A stretch of 64,000 nucleotides of DNA from Acanthochromis polyacanthus (lineage: Eukaryota > Chordata > Actinopteri > Pomacentridae). The stretch is from contig NC_067126.1 in the NCBI RefSeq assembly GCF_021347895.1, positions 35,800,982 through 35,864,981 of the forward strand. The letters run 5' to 3'. The notes under the pieces are model-generated. The model did not search any database. It worked only from the letters and a program-made list of their open reading frames with translations, and was not told the DNA's origin. Below, piece by piece: positions 1 to 10,145 of this stretch (positions are counted from its first letter, which is position 1; every line of letters begins with the position of its first letter). The position numbers and the translations under genes were made by a program.

Positions 1-749
1 GATGCAGAGGACGAGCTCCAAAATGAAACCCAGAACTCACTGAATGCGCTCCAAGCATGAGGAGCACCGGTCTCAGTAGGGGAGTTTAACATCTAAATGA
101 ACACAAAAATGAAGAAAATGCGAGTTTGCTTTAAAAGTTGTGTGACTCTTGAGTGCAGAGACGAGGACAAAACTAGAAGAATGAGCCGAGAGCATGAAGT
201 AATTCATCAGTTACTCAATGATCCAACAGTTCCACGTTTAACGCAAATCTGGAATGATGATGAAATGAACAAAAAATAAGATATATTTACGTAGAAATAA
301 TAAAAACTAATTTGCAAAAATGATACAAATAGATATAATTGTCCTCCTCCTCTGTACTGCCTCGTATTCACTCATGCCGTGAAATACAGTCATACCAAAG
401 TGTGCAAAACACTTTTTTTTTTACAGTACAATACATCATTTTTCCTTACAATTCTCATTCTCTTTATTTTTTAAGATATGTATCATTTGCGACATTTATA
501 TTGTATATTTTTTTTCTCATTTAAGTTTTTATTTATCTTAAACCAACGGGAAAAAAACAGCCTGAAAAAATATCGAAATTAATAATAAACAACAAAACTG
601 ACAGATTACTCAAAATGATGCAGACAAGACATGCGGTGACCGTAAGTCAATAAAGAAAAACAAGAAAAGAAACAAACAATAAAACAAAAAATGGCAGCAA
701 TCACATATCAGTTTTACATCTGATGAATATCATAGATTTTATACAGATG
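1..749. other. AT-rich tract, probably LINE 3' UTR and flank
   Basis: No gene is visible. The stretch directly follows, on the minus strand, the stop codon of a LINE-1-like reading frame (750-1145). At least 530-749 is therefore probably the 3' untranslated tail of that element. The left boundary of the element cannot be placed, and 1-300 may be ordinary intergenic DNA. Short frames here have no recognisable protein content. Confidence 0.35.
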
Positions 750-1145
750 TTATGCATCACTAGTGTGAGTCAGAAAAGCCTGCCACATTTGACTAACATC
801 ACTTGGGACATTGTTTACTCTGGCGATCATATTCTCAAAAGCAACTGTCTGTCATAAGCTTAAGCCATTCTGCAGATTCTGGCTTACATGAGCTTTTCCA
901 GATCTGTACAATGATTGTGGCCCCGACCATACAGTCTGTTAAAATCAATCTAAGCTCTGCCTCACACAGGCTTGATGGTACAACAGATTTACCTCCTAAC
1001 AGACATAGCTGAGGTGATGCTGGCAGAGATAATTTAAGCCACTCCTCCAGTTTTTTCAGTATCATCTTCCAGAAAGGAAGTACCCTTGAACAGTCCCATG
1101 TAACCTCTTCTTTATTACATTTCCAACACTTTTTGTCCTCATTTT
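750..1145 (-). pseudogene. L1-like LINE ORF2 C-terminal remnant
   Basis: Read on the minus strand, the segment starts near 1145 with a KCWKCNKEEVTWDCS-type stretch, followed by an FWKMILKKLEEWL-like helix. Spaced Cys residues and W/F positions of this kind mark the C-terminal end of L1-clade ORF2 proteins (established knowledge). The frame runs to about 838, where one extra base makes a TGA. The next frame continues as ENMIARVNNVPSDV and ends at a TAA at 750-752. It is thus a frameshifted, 5'-truncated copy lacking endonuclease and reverse transcriptase domains. It could belong to a Tx1-type relative rather than L1 itself. Clade assignment is from motif recognition only. Confidence 0.6.
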
Positions 1146-1146
1146 A

Positions 1147-1322
1147 ACAATTTCAGGGGTGTAAAATAATATTGACGCACAATTTTATATTTATATTGTA
1201 CATTTGTGAATAGAGACTGCCTTTAGGGTTTTTTGAGACTTTCTTACACCTTCTACTATGTTTGCAATGAAAACGAAAAGCTCTCCAATCTTGTCGTACA
1301 CTGTATAATGACAATAAAGCAC
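1147..1322 (+). mobile_element. LINE 3' end ending in AATAAAG and an ATTCT tail
   Basis: The sequence ends in TATAATGACAATAAAGCACA and passes directly into an (ATTCT)n run. In fish genomes this arrangement, TGACAATAAAG followed by a simple pentamer tail, is typical of L2-like LINE 3' ends (from memory of the family). Only about 170 bp of untranslated 3' end is present, with no coding sequence. It abuts the minus-strand L1 remnant, so one element probably inserted next to or into the other. Confidence 0.45.
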
Positions 1323-1371
1323 ATTCTATTCTATTCTATTCTATTCTATTCTATTCTATTCTATTCTATTC
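1323..1371 (+). repeat. (ATTCT)n microsatellite
   Basis: About ten uninterrupted ATTCT units form the tail of the preceding LINE 3' end. Confidence 0.95.
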
Positions 1372-1430
1372 CATCCATCCATCCATTCTCTATACACCGC
1401 TTTATCCTCATTAGGGTCGCGGGTGTTCTA
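1372..1430 (-). mobile_element. RTE-like LINE 3' tail (GGAT repeats)
   Basis: Read on the minus strand, the segment has a GCGACCCTAATGAGGATAAA-type core, then a GGTGTATAGAGAATGGATGG ending with (GGAT)n. This is a very common fish repeat end of RTE/Rex3-type LINEs. A related core without the complete tail recurs around 34592-34620. Only the tail is present. Confidence 0.5.
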
Positions 1431-2441
1431 ATTAAACTAATAATTTAAATATAAAACTTGATGTTGTATTGTTGCAACAGTGAGTTTTTGCAGTGTTAAA
1501 TGTGAGGATTTCATTGCTTACTTATTTTTACGTTAGTGGAATTTATATGTGATTAACTGAAGAGCAGAGAAGAAATAAAAAGTTGAGCATGTTTTAGGGG
1601 ATTTATTGACCAGACTACTAATGGACTAATTAACAACAGTCTAATTGACAATGAACGCTGCCCTGTTTAACAGAAACTAAACCGAATTTGTGGAAACAAC
1701 AAAACTGTTCCCCATCTGCCAGAAAGTGATAGTCGCTGCTCCTCCTGTGTCTGTTTCACACAGGCACACATCCACAACCAAACATTATATCACGTTTCAG
1801 CTGTTTGCACATGCCTGCTGCTGGTTTGAACACAGACTCACGCAGGCCTGCAGGCGTGTGGTTTTTCTTTATTAAAAACCAGAAAGCGCAATTAGCTGCA
1901 GAATACGCTTAACCCTGTATCGCTCCCTCAGCTCGGGGATATATTGCTTCTTCTCCATTATTAAAAATATCTCAGATGCGAGAGGAGGAGGAGGGGAGCA
2001 GACAGGAAGGAAAATATCACAGCTACACGTTTAGCAAGTGCAGGCTGGGAAATGCGTTTAACGGAAGGAGGCTGCATGCGCTTAGAGAGCGAGTGTGTGG
2101 GGATGATGTGGACGTGGGTGATGTGAAATATGACAATAATGACAGTTATTGCTGGACGGTGGAGGCGGTATGAGCTATGACGGTGTCTGTCCCTCACTGA
2201 CTGACAGTGAAATGTGTACAGGTGACAGTCTCGTGGCAGTTTTTCAGCCTAATGAGGCGTCTATAAAATCACTGCCAATAACATATTATGATGTGACTGA
2301 ATCCATTTCCATTGACACTCAGTGGTGCTTGCTCGCTGTGCACAAATGCTGAGAAAAGTTGGAAAAACTATTTTTTGCACTTTTTGAGGTAGGAAAGTTG
2401 GTCAATTGATAACCACAAAATGCAAAAAAAATGTAATGAAA
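1431..2441. other. Gene-free unique tract
   Basis: No coding segment with gene-like content. Mixed AT-rich and balanced DNA with no repeat family that I recognise. Two short overlapping frames on opposite strands around 1961-2197 look like chance ORFs. Confidence 0.5.
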
Positions 2442-3100
2442 TGGGTCAATATATAATTGTTGGACTTTTTGTATCATTGTTGACATTTTTGCTGTTTTCA
2501 GGCCTAAAACCAACATGGCCGCCTACAACCAAACACCACGTGGCATTTTTACAGAAACATTCTTCTAAATATTATAAATACAATTGAGCAAAATTGAAAT
2601 TGAAAGTTATTTCTAAAGATATTGTAGTAAACCTGTTGACCACTTTATATGAAATAAGTCAGAAAGCCTTGGAGTCTTTCAGTCTTTTCTTCAGGAGGAA
2701 ATGACATCATGTGGAGCAGGTCATGTGATCTGGAATTAACATGCTTTCTTCAGAGGTGTTTTTGTAATGGGGAACTTAGTTGAAAGTGATTTAATTTGTT
2801 GTTTTCCATATAGAATTTTATAAATTGCCCAAAAACAAATATCTGTCATGATTATCTCAACTTAAACAGAACACAAAACTATTTCTGAATCAGCTCATTT
2901 TATTCTTGTTCAGCTAATTAGAAAGTGGGTGTTATTAAATTGGGACGCTTATTTAGCTGACATTTTAGTGACATCTAGTTATTTTTCATAAGTGATTGTT
3001 GCCATAATAAATAATGATGGCATCTGTAAAGACATGAACATAAAAAATATATAAATATATCCCGTGTACTTCAACAGTTCCTCAATTATAGATTGACCCA
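2442..3100. mobile_element. GGGTCA-end DNA element, fullest copy
   Basis: The left end reads TGGGTCAATATATAATTG. The right end, reverse-complemented, reads TGGGTCAATCTATAATTGAG. This is an imperfect terminal inverted repeat of about 18 bp on a 659-bp AT-rich element. Interior blocks recur at 9300-9655 and 38038-38265, and the left tip recurs at 12393-12440. Shared landmarks are ATCTGTCATGATTATCTCAA, GCCATAATAAATAA and CATGGCCGCCTA. No coding capacity. No clear target-site duplication is visible, so the superfamily is undetermined. Confidence 0.6.
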
Positions 3101-3867
3101 AACAAACTTAAGGAAACAGCGTGACTGTGGTTAGAACTTTTGACAACTATAAAAAAGTTGTCACAAATTACAAAAAAAGAGAAAACAAATTAATGAAAGC
3201 TAAATTTCTTTGATTAATAATCATTTTTAATATGAAAAGAAAGGAATCAACATGTACAGCATTTTTCTCAAGTGCCCACAAGTGTAAAACATAGATATTT
3301 TTTCTGCTTACATTTTTTTAAGTGTTTCCCTTCTTATTTTCTGTGCACTTTGTTGAAACACAGCCTGCAGTTCAACCAAAAAGTCCCTGATTTTTTTCTC
3401 ACAGTTGAGTCGCTAATGGCTTAAACATTGCAGCAAGAAGTAACGTGTTTGTAATTTGTTTTAACAGAATGTGATTACAGGAAACCATGTTGTAAAGTTG
3501 TTTTTTTTTTATAGGAGACATGTAGGATGAAGTGATGCTGAAATCTGACTGTTGTAAGGGGAGATTTGTTAGGCTGTCTGAATAAATGGCACAGTAAAGG
3601 TGATTATTTCTAGCACCAGCAGGAGAATCCAAAGATTTGTTCTGTTTTTACAGTTTCTGACTGATTAGGAAACAGAATAAAAATGAATTAAAGTTTGAAA
3701 AGTATTGCTTGTGTTTGTATTTTTGACGATGTATTATTTTTGAAGGCCACGTGGTTTTCAGACCTACTGGTGGGATTCAGAAGGCTGAAGACAATGAGAT
3801 AAAGCTTAAAACTGTGATAATTAATATTAAAAATCACACATTTATGTTATTTTCAAACTTATTAGTG
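3101..3867. other. Gene-free AT-rich tract
   Basis: No gene, repeat family or regulatory motif could be supported. Confidence 0.5.
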
Positions 3868-4436
3868 CATAATTCTAACCTAGACAACCCACGGCAACGA
3901 ATTTAATTCTCTGCCAGGGTGGGTCAAGTTACCCTCCATAAGGCTCGAGGTTGGATTCTCCTAAAACTGGCTGACGAATCACCATGAAGTGTAGAGTCAG
4001 AAGGCGGGCGTAACTAAGTGACGACAGAGGCGCGATGGTTCTGACAGAAACAACCGGAAACAACTAGCCTAGCCGCGCTAGACAACCCATGGCAACGAAT
4101 TTAATTCTCTGCCAGCGTCGACAACAAAAACGACAACAGTTGTTGAGCTCCATTAGCACCGACTCTGAATAATCTTTCTGTTAACATGTCTGTAATATAC
4201 TTGAGCTTCATCCATTGACTGTATAAATAAGGCTTCACCGAACTCCCGCATCCTCTGATTTTCCGGCACTCTGGAACTACGTCAGCATATTCATTGCGCT
4301 GATTGGTTGTATACCTACCCAAATGCTGCAGAGTGATTTGAAAGACAACCTTTTAGCCCGCCTCCCTCCCTGTCGAGAGTTCCTAGACTCTTGTGTCTTC
4401 AGACCTGGGTCTAGCGCGGCTAGGCTAGCATAATTC
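3868..4436. mobile_element. hAT-like MITE CTAGCCTAG, copy 1
   Basis: The 553-bp element (3876-4428) is flanked by a perfect 8-bp target-site duplication, CATAATTC (3868-3875 and 4429-4436). The right end is GGGTCTAGCGCGGCTAGGCT and matches the right end of the copy at 35120-35666 almost throughout. The left end lacks the usual 45-bp inverted repeat. Instead it begins with a second copy of an internal block (ACGGCAACGAATTTAATTCT, also at 4092-4111 with one change). An internal copy of the terminus, CTAGCCTAGCCGCGCTAGAC, lies at 4065-4084. The 8-bp duplication fits the hAT superfamily. Non-coding. Confidence 0.8.
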
Positions 4437-4734
4437 AGTTCCTGCAAGCTGTGAAAGTGAAGTTTGAAAGTAATAGGAGATGGTGTAAAGCAGACGATGT
4501 ATTTGAGTTGTTTTCTGCTGCTGTGTTTTCTGCTGCTGTGTTTCCTGTAAGGTGTTCCTGAGCCTCTGGACCGTCGTGTTGCTCACGGTTCACAGCTTGT
4601 GGTTTCAGCCCTGGTTCTGTCTGGCAGACAGATGTGTTCTGTTGCACCCTGATGTCAGTTCAGTGATCCAGCTGTGAGTCTCTCAGCAGAACACGGTGAC
4701 TTCGGTGTCGCCTCCTTCTGTCAGGGCCAGATAG

Positions 4735-5201
4735 CCGGAGGTTTGGTGTGGAGTCCACTTTGAGTTTGGGAGTTTTCTTCACTCTGCGGGGAGGAGAGCT
4801 GTGTGTTTGTGATGTCAGGAAATGGCATTATTTGTATTTTTTTAAGAAAAGAGTACTAAATTCTTTTCTCAGCTTCTTAAATGTGCAGAAATTCCACTTT
4901 TTTTTCTTCATCTGTGACAGTAAATTGAATGAATTTGAGTTGTGAACAAAACCGGACATGTAAGGACATCATCCCAGACCATTTTCTGACATTTTATACA
5001 ACAAAAACTAATCAATTATTCAAAAAAGAAAATACCATAAATGCCATAAATATATGTTTTATTGTGGCATTATTTATTGGTTCATGTATGTTGCATGTTA
5101 CTGTCTGACAGGCGGAGGTTTGGTGTGGAGTCCACTTTGAATTTGGGAGTTTTCTGACTCTGGGGAGGAGAGCTGTGTGTTTGTGATGCCAGGAAATAGC
5201 A
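4735..5201. repeat. Direct duplication of a 90-bp segment, 376 bp apart
   Basis: Positions 4735-4826 and 5112-5201 share GGAGGTTTGGTGTGGAGTCC, TTTGGGAGTTTTC and GGGGAGGAGAGCTGTGTGTT with a few substitutions and small gaps. The intervening DNA is unrelated and AT-rich. This is a local segmental duplication or two copies of an unrecognised dispersed repeat. No coding function is visible. Confidence 0.75.
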
Positions 5202-5862
5202 GAGTTAGTTAGGCCTTGGCTGACTTTAACTATGACCAGCGTTTTTCATAAGTTTATAGTTATTCTAAAATCAGCATCTAAACGTACTGCCTCAATCTTG
5301 GCCTGTTGTTGCTGGCAGATAAAATCATACAGGAGGCTCAGTGGAGGCCTTTAAATCATTAATTACTGCCTATTGTTCCTATTAAGATGTTTTACAGCGT
5401 GTAATTTTACAATCAGAGTCAGACGCCACAAAGCAAGAGTGACAGTATTTTATTAAAAAGGACAATGAAGCTGTGTAACAGTAAAATACAGGGTTGTGAC
5501 AGTAGAATTTTATCATTCTGGTTTCACTGCAGAGCCATAAAATCCTACCAACCTCCAGCTGTCTCTGAAGAGTTTACAGCACACGTCTCCCCATCCACCG
5601 TCTCCTCTGAATTTTAGCTCCATTTTTCCTCTGTTCCAGTCTGAGTCAGCTGGGAGAAATGTTTCTGATTTCCTGGTTTGGGTTTTGCAGGATAATAGCG
5701 GTATACTCTTCCTGTCACACAGCGTTTCGTCCTCACTCACTCAAGATGTGCCTCTTTCTGATTGTGAAGACTAAAAGACCGAATATGGTAATGAAAATGA
5801 TCACGAGGAGTGTCTAGGTAGTGATAATCTGCTCCCACTTGTAGCAGCTTCCTCACAGCTTA
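5202..5862. other. Gene-free tract
   Basis: No gene or repeat recognised. A short minus-strand frame at 5513-5740 has no family signature. Confidence 0.45.
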
Positions 5863-5934
5863 TACTCCAATCAGCCACAACATTAAAATCCCTGACAGGT
5901 GGAGTAAATAACATTGATTATCTCGTTAAAATGA

Positions 5935-6444
5935 CGCCTGCCAAGTGGTGATAGATATTAAGCAGCGAGTGAACAGTCAGTTCTCCAAGATGATGTGTTG
6001 GAAGCAGGGAAATAGGCAGCATGAGGGTTTGACAGCGACCAAGCTGTTACAGGATCTCCAAAATGGCAGGTATTGTGTGTCTTTCGAAGTCGTTTCTATT
6101 AAAAGTGGTCCGAGGAAGGGCGAGCGGTGAAAAGGCGACACTGTCATGGACGTCCAGGGCTCATTAGACAGATCCCACAGAAGAGCAACTCTCAGTGCTG
6201 CTGTGATAGAAAGGTATCGGTGTCCATCCACTGCTGAAAGCACCAACACATGAACATTAGAGCTGGATCATGGAGCAGTGGAAGTCAGTGTGCACGTCCA
6301 GTTGCAAAAAGATGGCAGCAGGATGCACTATGGCAAGAAGGCAAGCTGGCTAAGGCAGCAATTTGTGATGCTCTGGCCAAAGTTCTCCTGGAGAATCTTG
6401 CTTCCAGCCATCCATGTGGACATGAGCCACCCACCCAAACATTA
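5935..6444 (+). pseudogene. Tc1-like transposase relic, N-terminal and central part
   Basis: Pieces of the transposase reading frame are recognisable in shifting frames. They include an HTH-region start after GTGAACAGTCAGTTC, SKMAGIV-like and KSGPRKGER-type stretches (linker before the catalytic core), and RWQQDALWQEGK near 6310-6350. Several deletions relative to full-length Tc1 transposases remove the first catalytic Asp region. No start-to-stop frame remains. The relic stops at 6444, where the next transposon inserted. Confidence 0.7.
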
Positions 6445-7699
6445 GGGACGTTTCCACTGCAGTAGCTCGGAGTAGTCACAAGTTGTCATTAACAGCCCCC
6501 TAAAGCTTGAGTTGTGCTTTCCACACGAACGTGATGCATGGAAATTCGCTTGAGATAATGTGTTTGGTTTTATACTCCATGCGACATCTGCTCCCAACCT
6601 GCAGGGGGCGGTGTATCACAAACACACATCTACCACAGTACTAAACTAGAGTAGAAGTTTGCCATCGTTTACACCAATTACAACACAGCATTTTACCCAA
6701 TAGCTGCATTTCAGCAGTTAGTTTTAATTTCACACCATGAATAGTTCATAACCCGGTTACCACGGTGATCTCTGTGTGATCAATCCTATAAATGTCTGTA
6801 TTTCTGAACTTCTGCTGCTAGGAGCTCCTGTTCTTCAGCCAGTTTTCCATGTGCCTCCATCCACGTTGTTAGAAAAATTTGAAGGTGCACGAGATGGACA
6901 TTTTCCGCTTGAGAAGGACCGTGTGAGGGGGCGTGGCTGCTAAAATGACGTAATTAGTCCGCATGGACCTCAAGCTTAAGTCAGTCAATCGGAGTGAAAA
7001 AACAGCTCAGAAACCCATTCCACACTCACACCAACTAGCAATTTCTTCTACCAACTTATGTACTTTGTATTCATTTATAATGGATTGACAGTGTTCCTTT
7101 TTGTCGTTTACTTATATTTAATTACAAATTCTCTTTATCCAACAAAGTTAGTAAGGGTGATCGTTTTACCTGAGGAAGACTGCAGATGTACAAACATGTC
7201 AGTAAAGTAAAACGATCACCCTTTCTATCTTTGCTGGATAAAAAGAATTTCTAGTCTAATCCACTCCAGGAGACAATTGACTCGTTTTGTTGCAAATTTG
7301 CAATGACAACAAAAGAGATTCTAATGGGCCCTTTTGTTTTTGTCTTTCAAACTGATGGATCTGACAGCAACATTAACTTCAAGTAAAACAACAAATCGTA
7401 GTTCCTGAACCTAACTTTACATCTATGAGCACACAGGAAGTAGAACAATGGAGCTTGTGAAGTACCATGTGGTGAATTCTACATTGTTGATGGCAAATTT
7501 TAAGAGGAAAGATTTGCGTTTTTCTCCAAATTTGACCAATCAGCATTGGTAGATCATTTTTAGGGCTGCTGAAAAAGTGTCTACCCTGGAGTAGGTACTT
7601 CTTTCTGTTTCAAAAGCAGAAAGAGGTTCTACAGGGGCAGTTCTGGCGGTCAGTTAAGGTTCAGGCCACTCTACTACAAATTCCTGCAGTGAAAATGGC
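6445..7699. mobile_element. PIF/Harbinger-like non-autonomous element in the Tc1 relic
   Basis: The element interrupts the Tc1 transposase relic and is flanked by the 3-bp repeat TTA (6442-6444 and 7700-7702). Ends are GGGACGTTTCCACTGCAG on the left and GCCATTTTCACTGCAG on the reverse-complemented right, an imperfect inverted repeat sharing CACTGCAG. A TTA/TAA duplication plus GGG-type ends suggests PIF/Harbinger, by inference. The 1255-bp interior has no transposase-like frame. A long hairpin sits near its middle (7129-7250). Confidence 0.55.
7129..7250. repeat. Inverted repeat with stem of about 42 bp
   Basis: The left arm ATTCTCTTTATCC... ends in GGGTGATCGTTTTAC at 7169. The right arm starts GTAAAACGATCACCC at 7207 and ends in GGATAAAAAGAATTT. 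The inner 15 bp pair perfectly and the rest has scattered mismatches. The loop carries CCTGAGGAAGACTGCAGATG, which resembles a loop sequence seen in fish retroelement hairpins of Penelope type. That resemblance is tentative. Confidence 0.7.
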
Positions 7700-7702
7700 T
7701 TA

Positions 7703-8001
7703 TTGTTGCAGACTCCTTCATGTCAGCAGTATTCCCTGATGGCGGTATCTGTCATCTTTCATCAGGACAAATCTTCCTGCCACACTGCAGAACTGTCAAG
7801 GAATGGTTTGAGAAACACAACAAAGAGTTTAAGGTGTTGACTTGGCCTCTAAATTCCTCAGAACTCCATCTGACAGAGCATCTGTATGATGTTCTGGACA
7901 AAAAAAGTGAAATCTGTGGAAGCCTGACCTCAACTAACAGAACTTGAAGAATCTGCTGCTAGCATCTTGGTGCCTGAAAGACTCCAGAGGTCTGTGGAGT
8001 C
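7703..8001 (+). pseudogene. Tc1-like transposase relic, C-terminal part
   Basis: The frame at 7720-7947 reads VFPDGGICHLSSGQIFLPHC, then EWFEKHNKEFKVLTWPLNSS, then ELHLTEHLYDVLDKK. This aligns with the end of the Tc1 DDE domain, whose usual motifs are QDNAPCH and SPDLNPIEHLWD (established knowledge). The catalytic Asp of the first motif is lost (GQIFLPH). The Glu of the second is kept (TEHLYD). The frame ends before the C-terminus. The foldback insertion at 8002 splits the last part of the gene. Confidence 0.85.
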
Positions 8002-8734
8002 AGCCCGGTCTCACGGGGATTCGTGAAACTGTCACGTCAGTTTTTGTTTCGGTTCGTGCGCACCAACACGATGTCGTCATGTTTTTCGTGCTGCTCACCA
8101 CGAGCGAAACCCGCTGTGGTAATCACATCTGAAAGTGGTTTATACCGGCGGATTCATGACGATCTAAGCTGTCCATCGGCGTTTGCGGCCGCCGCTGCGG
8201 CCGCCGCTGCGACCGCCGGACATTCTTTAAATTCCTATGCAAATTAGGCGGATTCATGACGATCTAAGCTGTCCATCGGCGTTTGCGGCCGCCGCCGCGG
8301 CCGCCATTGCGGCTGCCGGACATCCGGCCGCAGCAGCGGCCGCGGCGGCGGCCGCAAACGCCAATGGACAGCTTAAATTGTCATGAATCTGCCGGTATAA
8401 ACCACTTTCAGATGTGATCCGGCCGCTGTTGCGGCTGGATGTCCGGCGGCCGCAAACGCCGATGGACAGCTTGGATCATCATGAATCCGCCTAATTTGCA
8501 TAGGAATTTAAAGAATGTCCGGCGGCCGCAGCGGCGGCCGCAAACGCCGATGGACAGCTTAGATCGTCATGAATCCGCCGGTATAAACCACTTTCAGATG
8601 TGATTACCACAGCGGGTTTCGCTCGTGGTGAGCGGCACGAAAAACATGACGACATCGTGTTGATGCGCACGAAACCGAAACAAAAACTGACGTGACAGTT
8701 TCACGAATCCCCGTGAGACCGTGTTGGTGGAGTC
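7994..8734. mobile_element. Foldback hAT-like element with NotI-site clusters
   Basis: The 725-bp element (8002-8726) inserted in the Tc1 relic is flanked by a perfect 8-bp duplication, GTGGAGTC (7994-8001 and 8727-8734). The two halves are nearly perfect reverse complements for about 200 bp from each end (CGGTCTCACGGGGATTCGTG at each tip). The centre holds five copies of a module of about 45 bp, GATTCATGACGATCTAAGCT followed by a GTCCATCGGCGTTTGCGGCC part. Two are forward and three reversed, separated by GCGGCCGC-rich runs. No coding capacity beyond an Ala-rich artefact. The 8-bp duplication suggests hAT, but long arms also fit a Mutator-like foldback. Confidence 0.8.
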
Positions 8735-8826
8735 GATGCCTCCGCTGGTCAGAGCTGTTCTGATGGCACAATGTGGACCTGCATGATATTAGAAAGTCGG
8801 TTTTAATGTTCTGGCTGATAGGTGTA

Positions 8827-9299
8827 GATATCAAAGTCAAGATTCTCAATATTTGGACCTGCCCCCATCTTTACAACAAAACACTCCAAACACCTCACAT
8901 CTATCATGTTGACTTCATACATTTCATGTCTAAAGATTTGTTCCTCCAACTGTTGGTTTTCTCAAGATAGAATCAGTCTAAATAGAGTGTGAGATATGTA
9001 AATCAAACATCCAGAGCCCAGAGGCTGTGCAGAACTCTGAGGATGACTGATGAAATGTCTGTGAGATAAAGAAATGATATTCTGGCGGTACCTGTGCAGA
9101 ACGTGAAGCCAATGTGGAACAAGGATAAGACGTACCTCAGCGCTATCTAGTTTGTTCCTGAGCCTGCACGTGTCTCAGCAGAAAGGAGTTTGTGGAAGGA
9201 TGTAATGGTTACGTGAGCAAACATAAATCTGTTTTTTAAAACCTTGCAGATAGTCTTAAGAACTGGTGAGACTAGTAGAAGCTTTCTGCTCAGACACAA
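8827..9299. other. Gene-free tract
   Basis: Unique-looking DNA with no gene, motif cluster or repeat that I can support. Confidence 0.5.
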
Positions 9300-9655
9300 T
9301 TTATTATTTTCCATGTAAAATTCGATATATTGACAAAAAAGAAATATCTGTCATGATTATCTCAACTTAATAAAAACAACACAATCAAAACAATCTTTGA
9401 ATAAGCTCAGTTTATTATTGTTTAGCTAATTAGAAGGTGTTTGTTATTAAATTGGGGTGGTAATTTAGTTGGCATTTTAGTAAAATCAAGTTATTTTGTA
9501 TTAATAAGTGATTGTTTCCATAATAAATAACTGTGGAATTTGTAAAGGCATAATCATAATGAACATAAAAACATTATTTTTTTTTATTTTTAATAAAAAA
9601 TAATGCAAAATTTATCCCATGAACTTCAAAAGTTCCTCAATTTTAGAATGACCCA
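9300..9655. mobile_element. GGGTCA-end element, copy 2 (left end missing)
   Basis: Matches the second half of the element at 2442-3100: ATCTGTCATGATTATCTCAA, TAGCTAATTAGAAGGTGTTT, TTTCCATAATAAATAA and the right end CCTCAATTTTAGAATGACCC. A small poly-T/A expansion lies near 9573-9600. The left half is absent. Confidence 0.65.
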
Positions 9656-10078
9656 GACAAATCCGGACTAATTTCCTGTAATTGTGGATCATTTACATGT
9701 TATTGTGGACAATTTTCAAGTCTTTTTGAACAAGTTTCTTGTCATTCCATCCTTTCTCTGATCATTTCACGTCTGCCCTCTTATCTTCTCATCTTTCCGT
9801 GTTTTCACTTTAATTTCTTCCCTGCGTTCTTATTTAAATCAACTCAATTAAATCTTGACTTGTAATACCTAGAAATGTCATCCTGGCCATCTTGAAGTTC
9901 TAACTTTGATTAAATTATGGAAATGCAGTGAGAAAATCCTCTTCCTCTACCCAGTTCTTGTCTTCCTCCTGCAATCCTCCTCTGTGCCAAAACAACACAA
10001 TAATAAGATTACAATAGTGTGTGTAGCTGGGCAGCGATGCCCAGATTTTAAAAGGTTGCGTGGTAGAAGAACATGCAG

Positions 10079-10145
<67 letters not shown>

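Larger units (their letters stand above)
5865..8824 (+). mobile_element. Tc1-like transposon relic with two nested insertions
   Basis: The left end is CTCCAATCAGCCACAACATT and the right end, reverse-complemented, is CACCTATCAGCCAGAACATT. TA dinucleotides flank both ends (5863-5864, 8825-8826). The body is a decayed fish Tc1-like transposase gene in three pieces: 5935-6444, 7703-8001 and 8735-8785. It is split by a PIF/Harbinger-like element (6445-7699) and a foldback element (8002-8726). Joining the three pieces across both insertions gives a continuous Tc1-type order, so both insertions came later than the Tc1 copy. Inactive. Confidence 0.85.

Noticed and set aside
8023..8247. Alanine-rich frame in the foldback element
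   Set aside because: The alanines are the translation of GCGGCCGC runs. The inverted arms give mirror frames. Not a protein gene.
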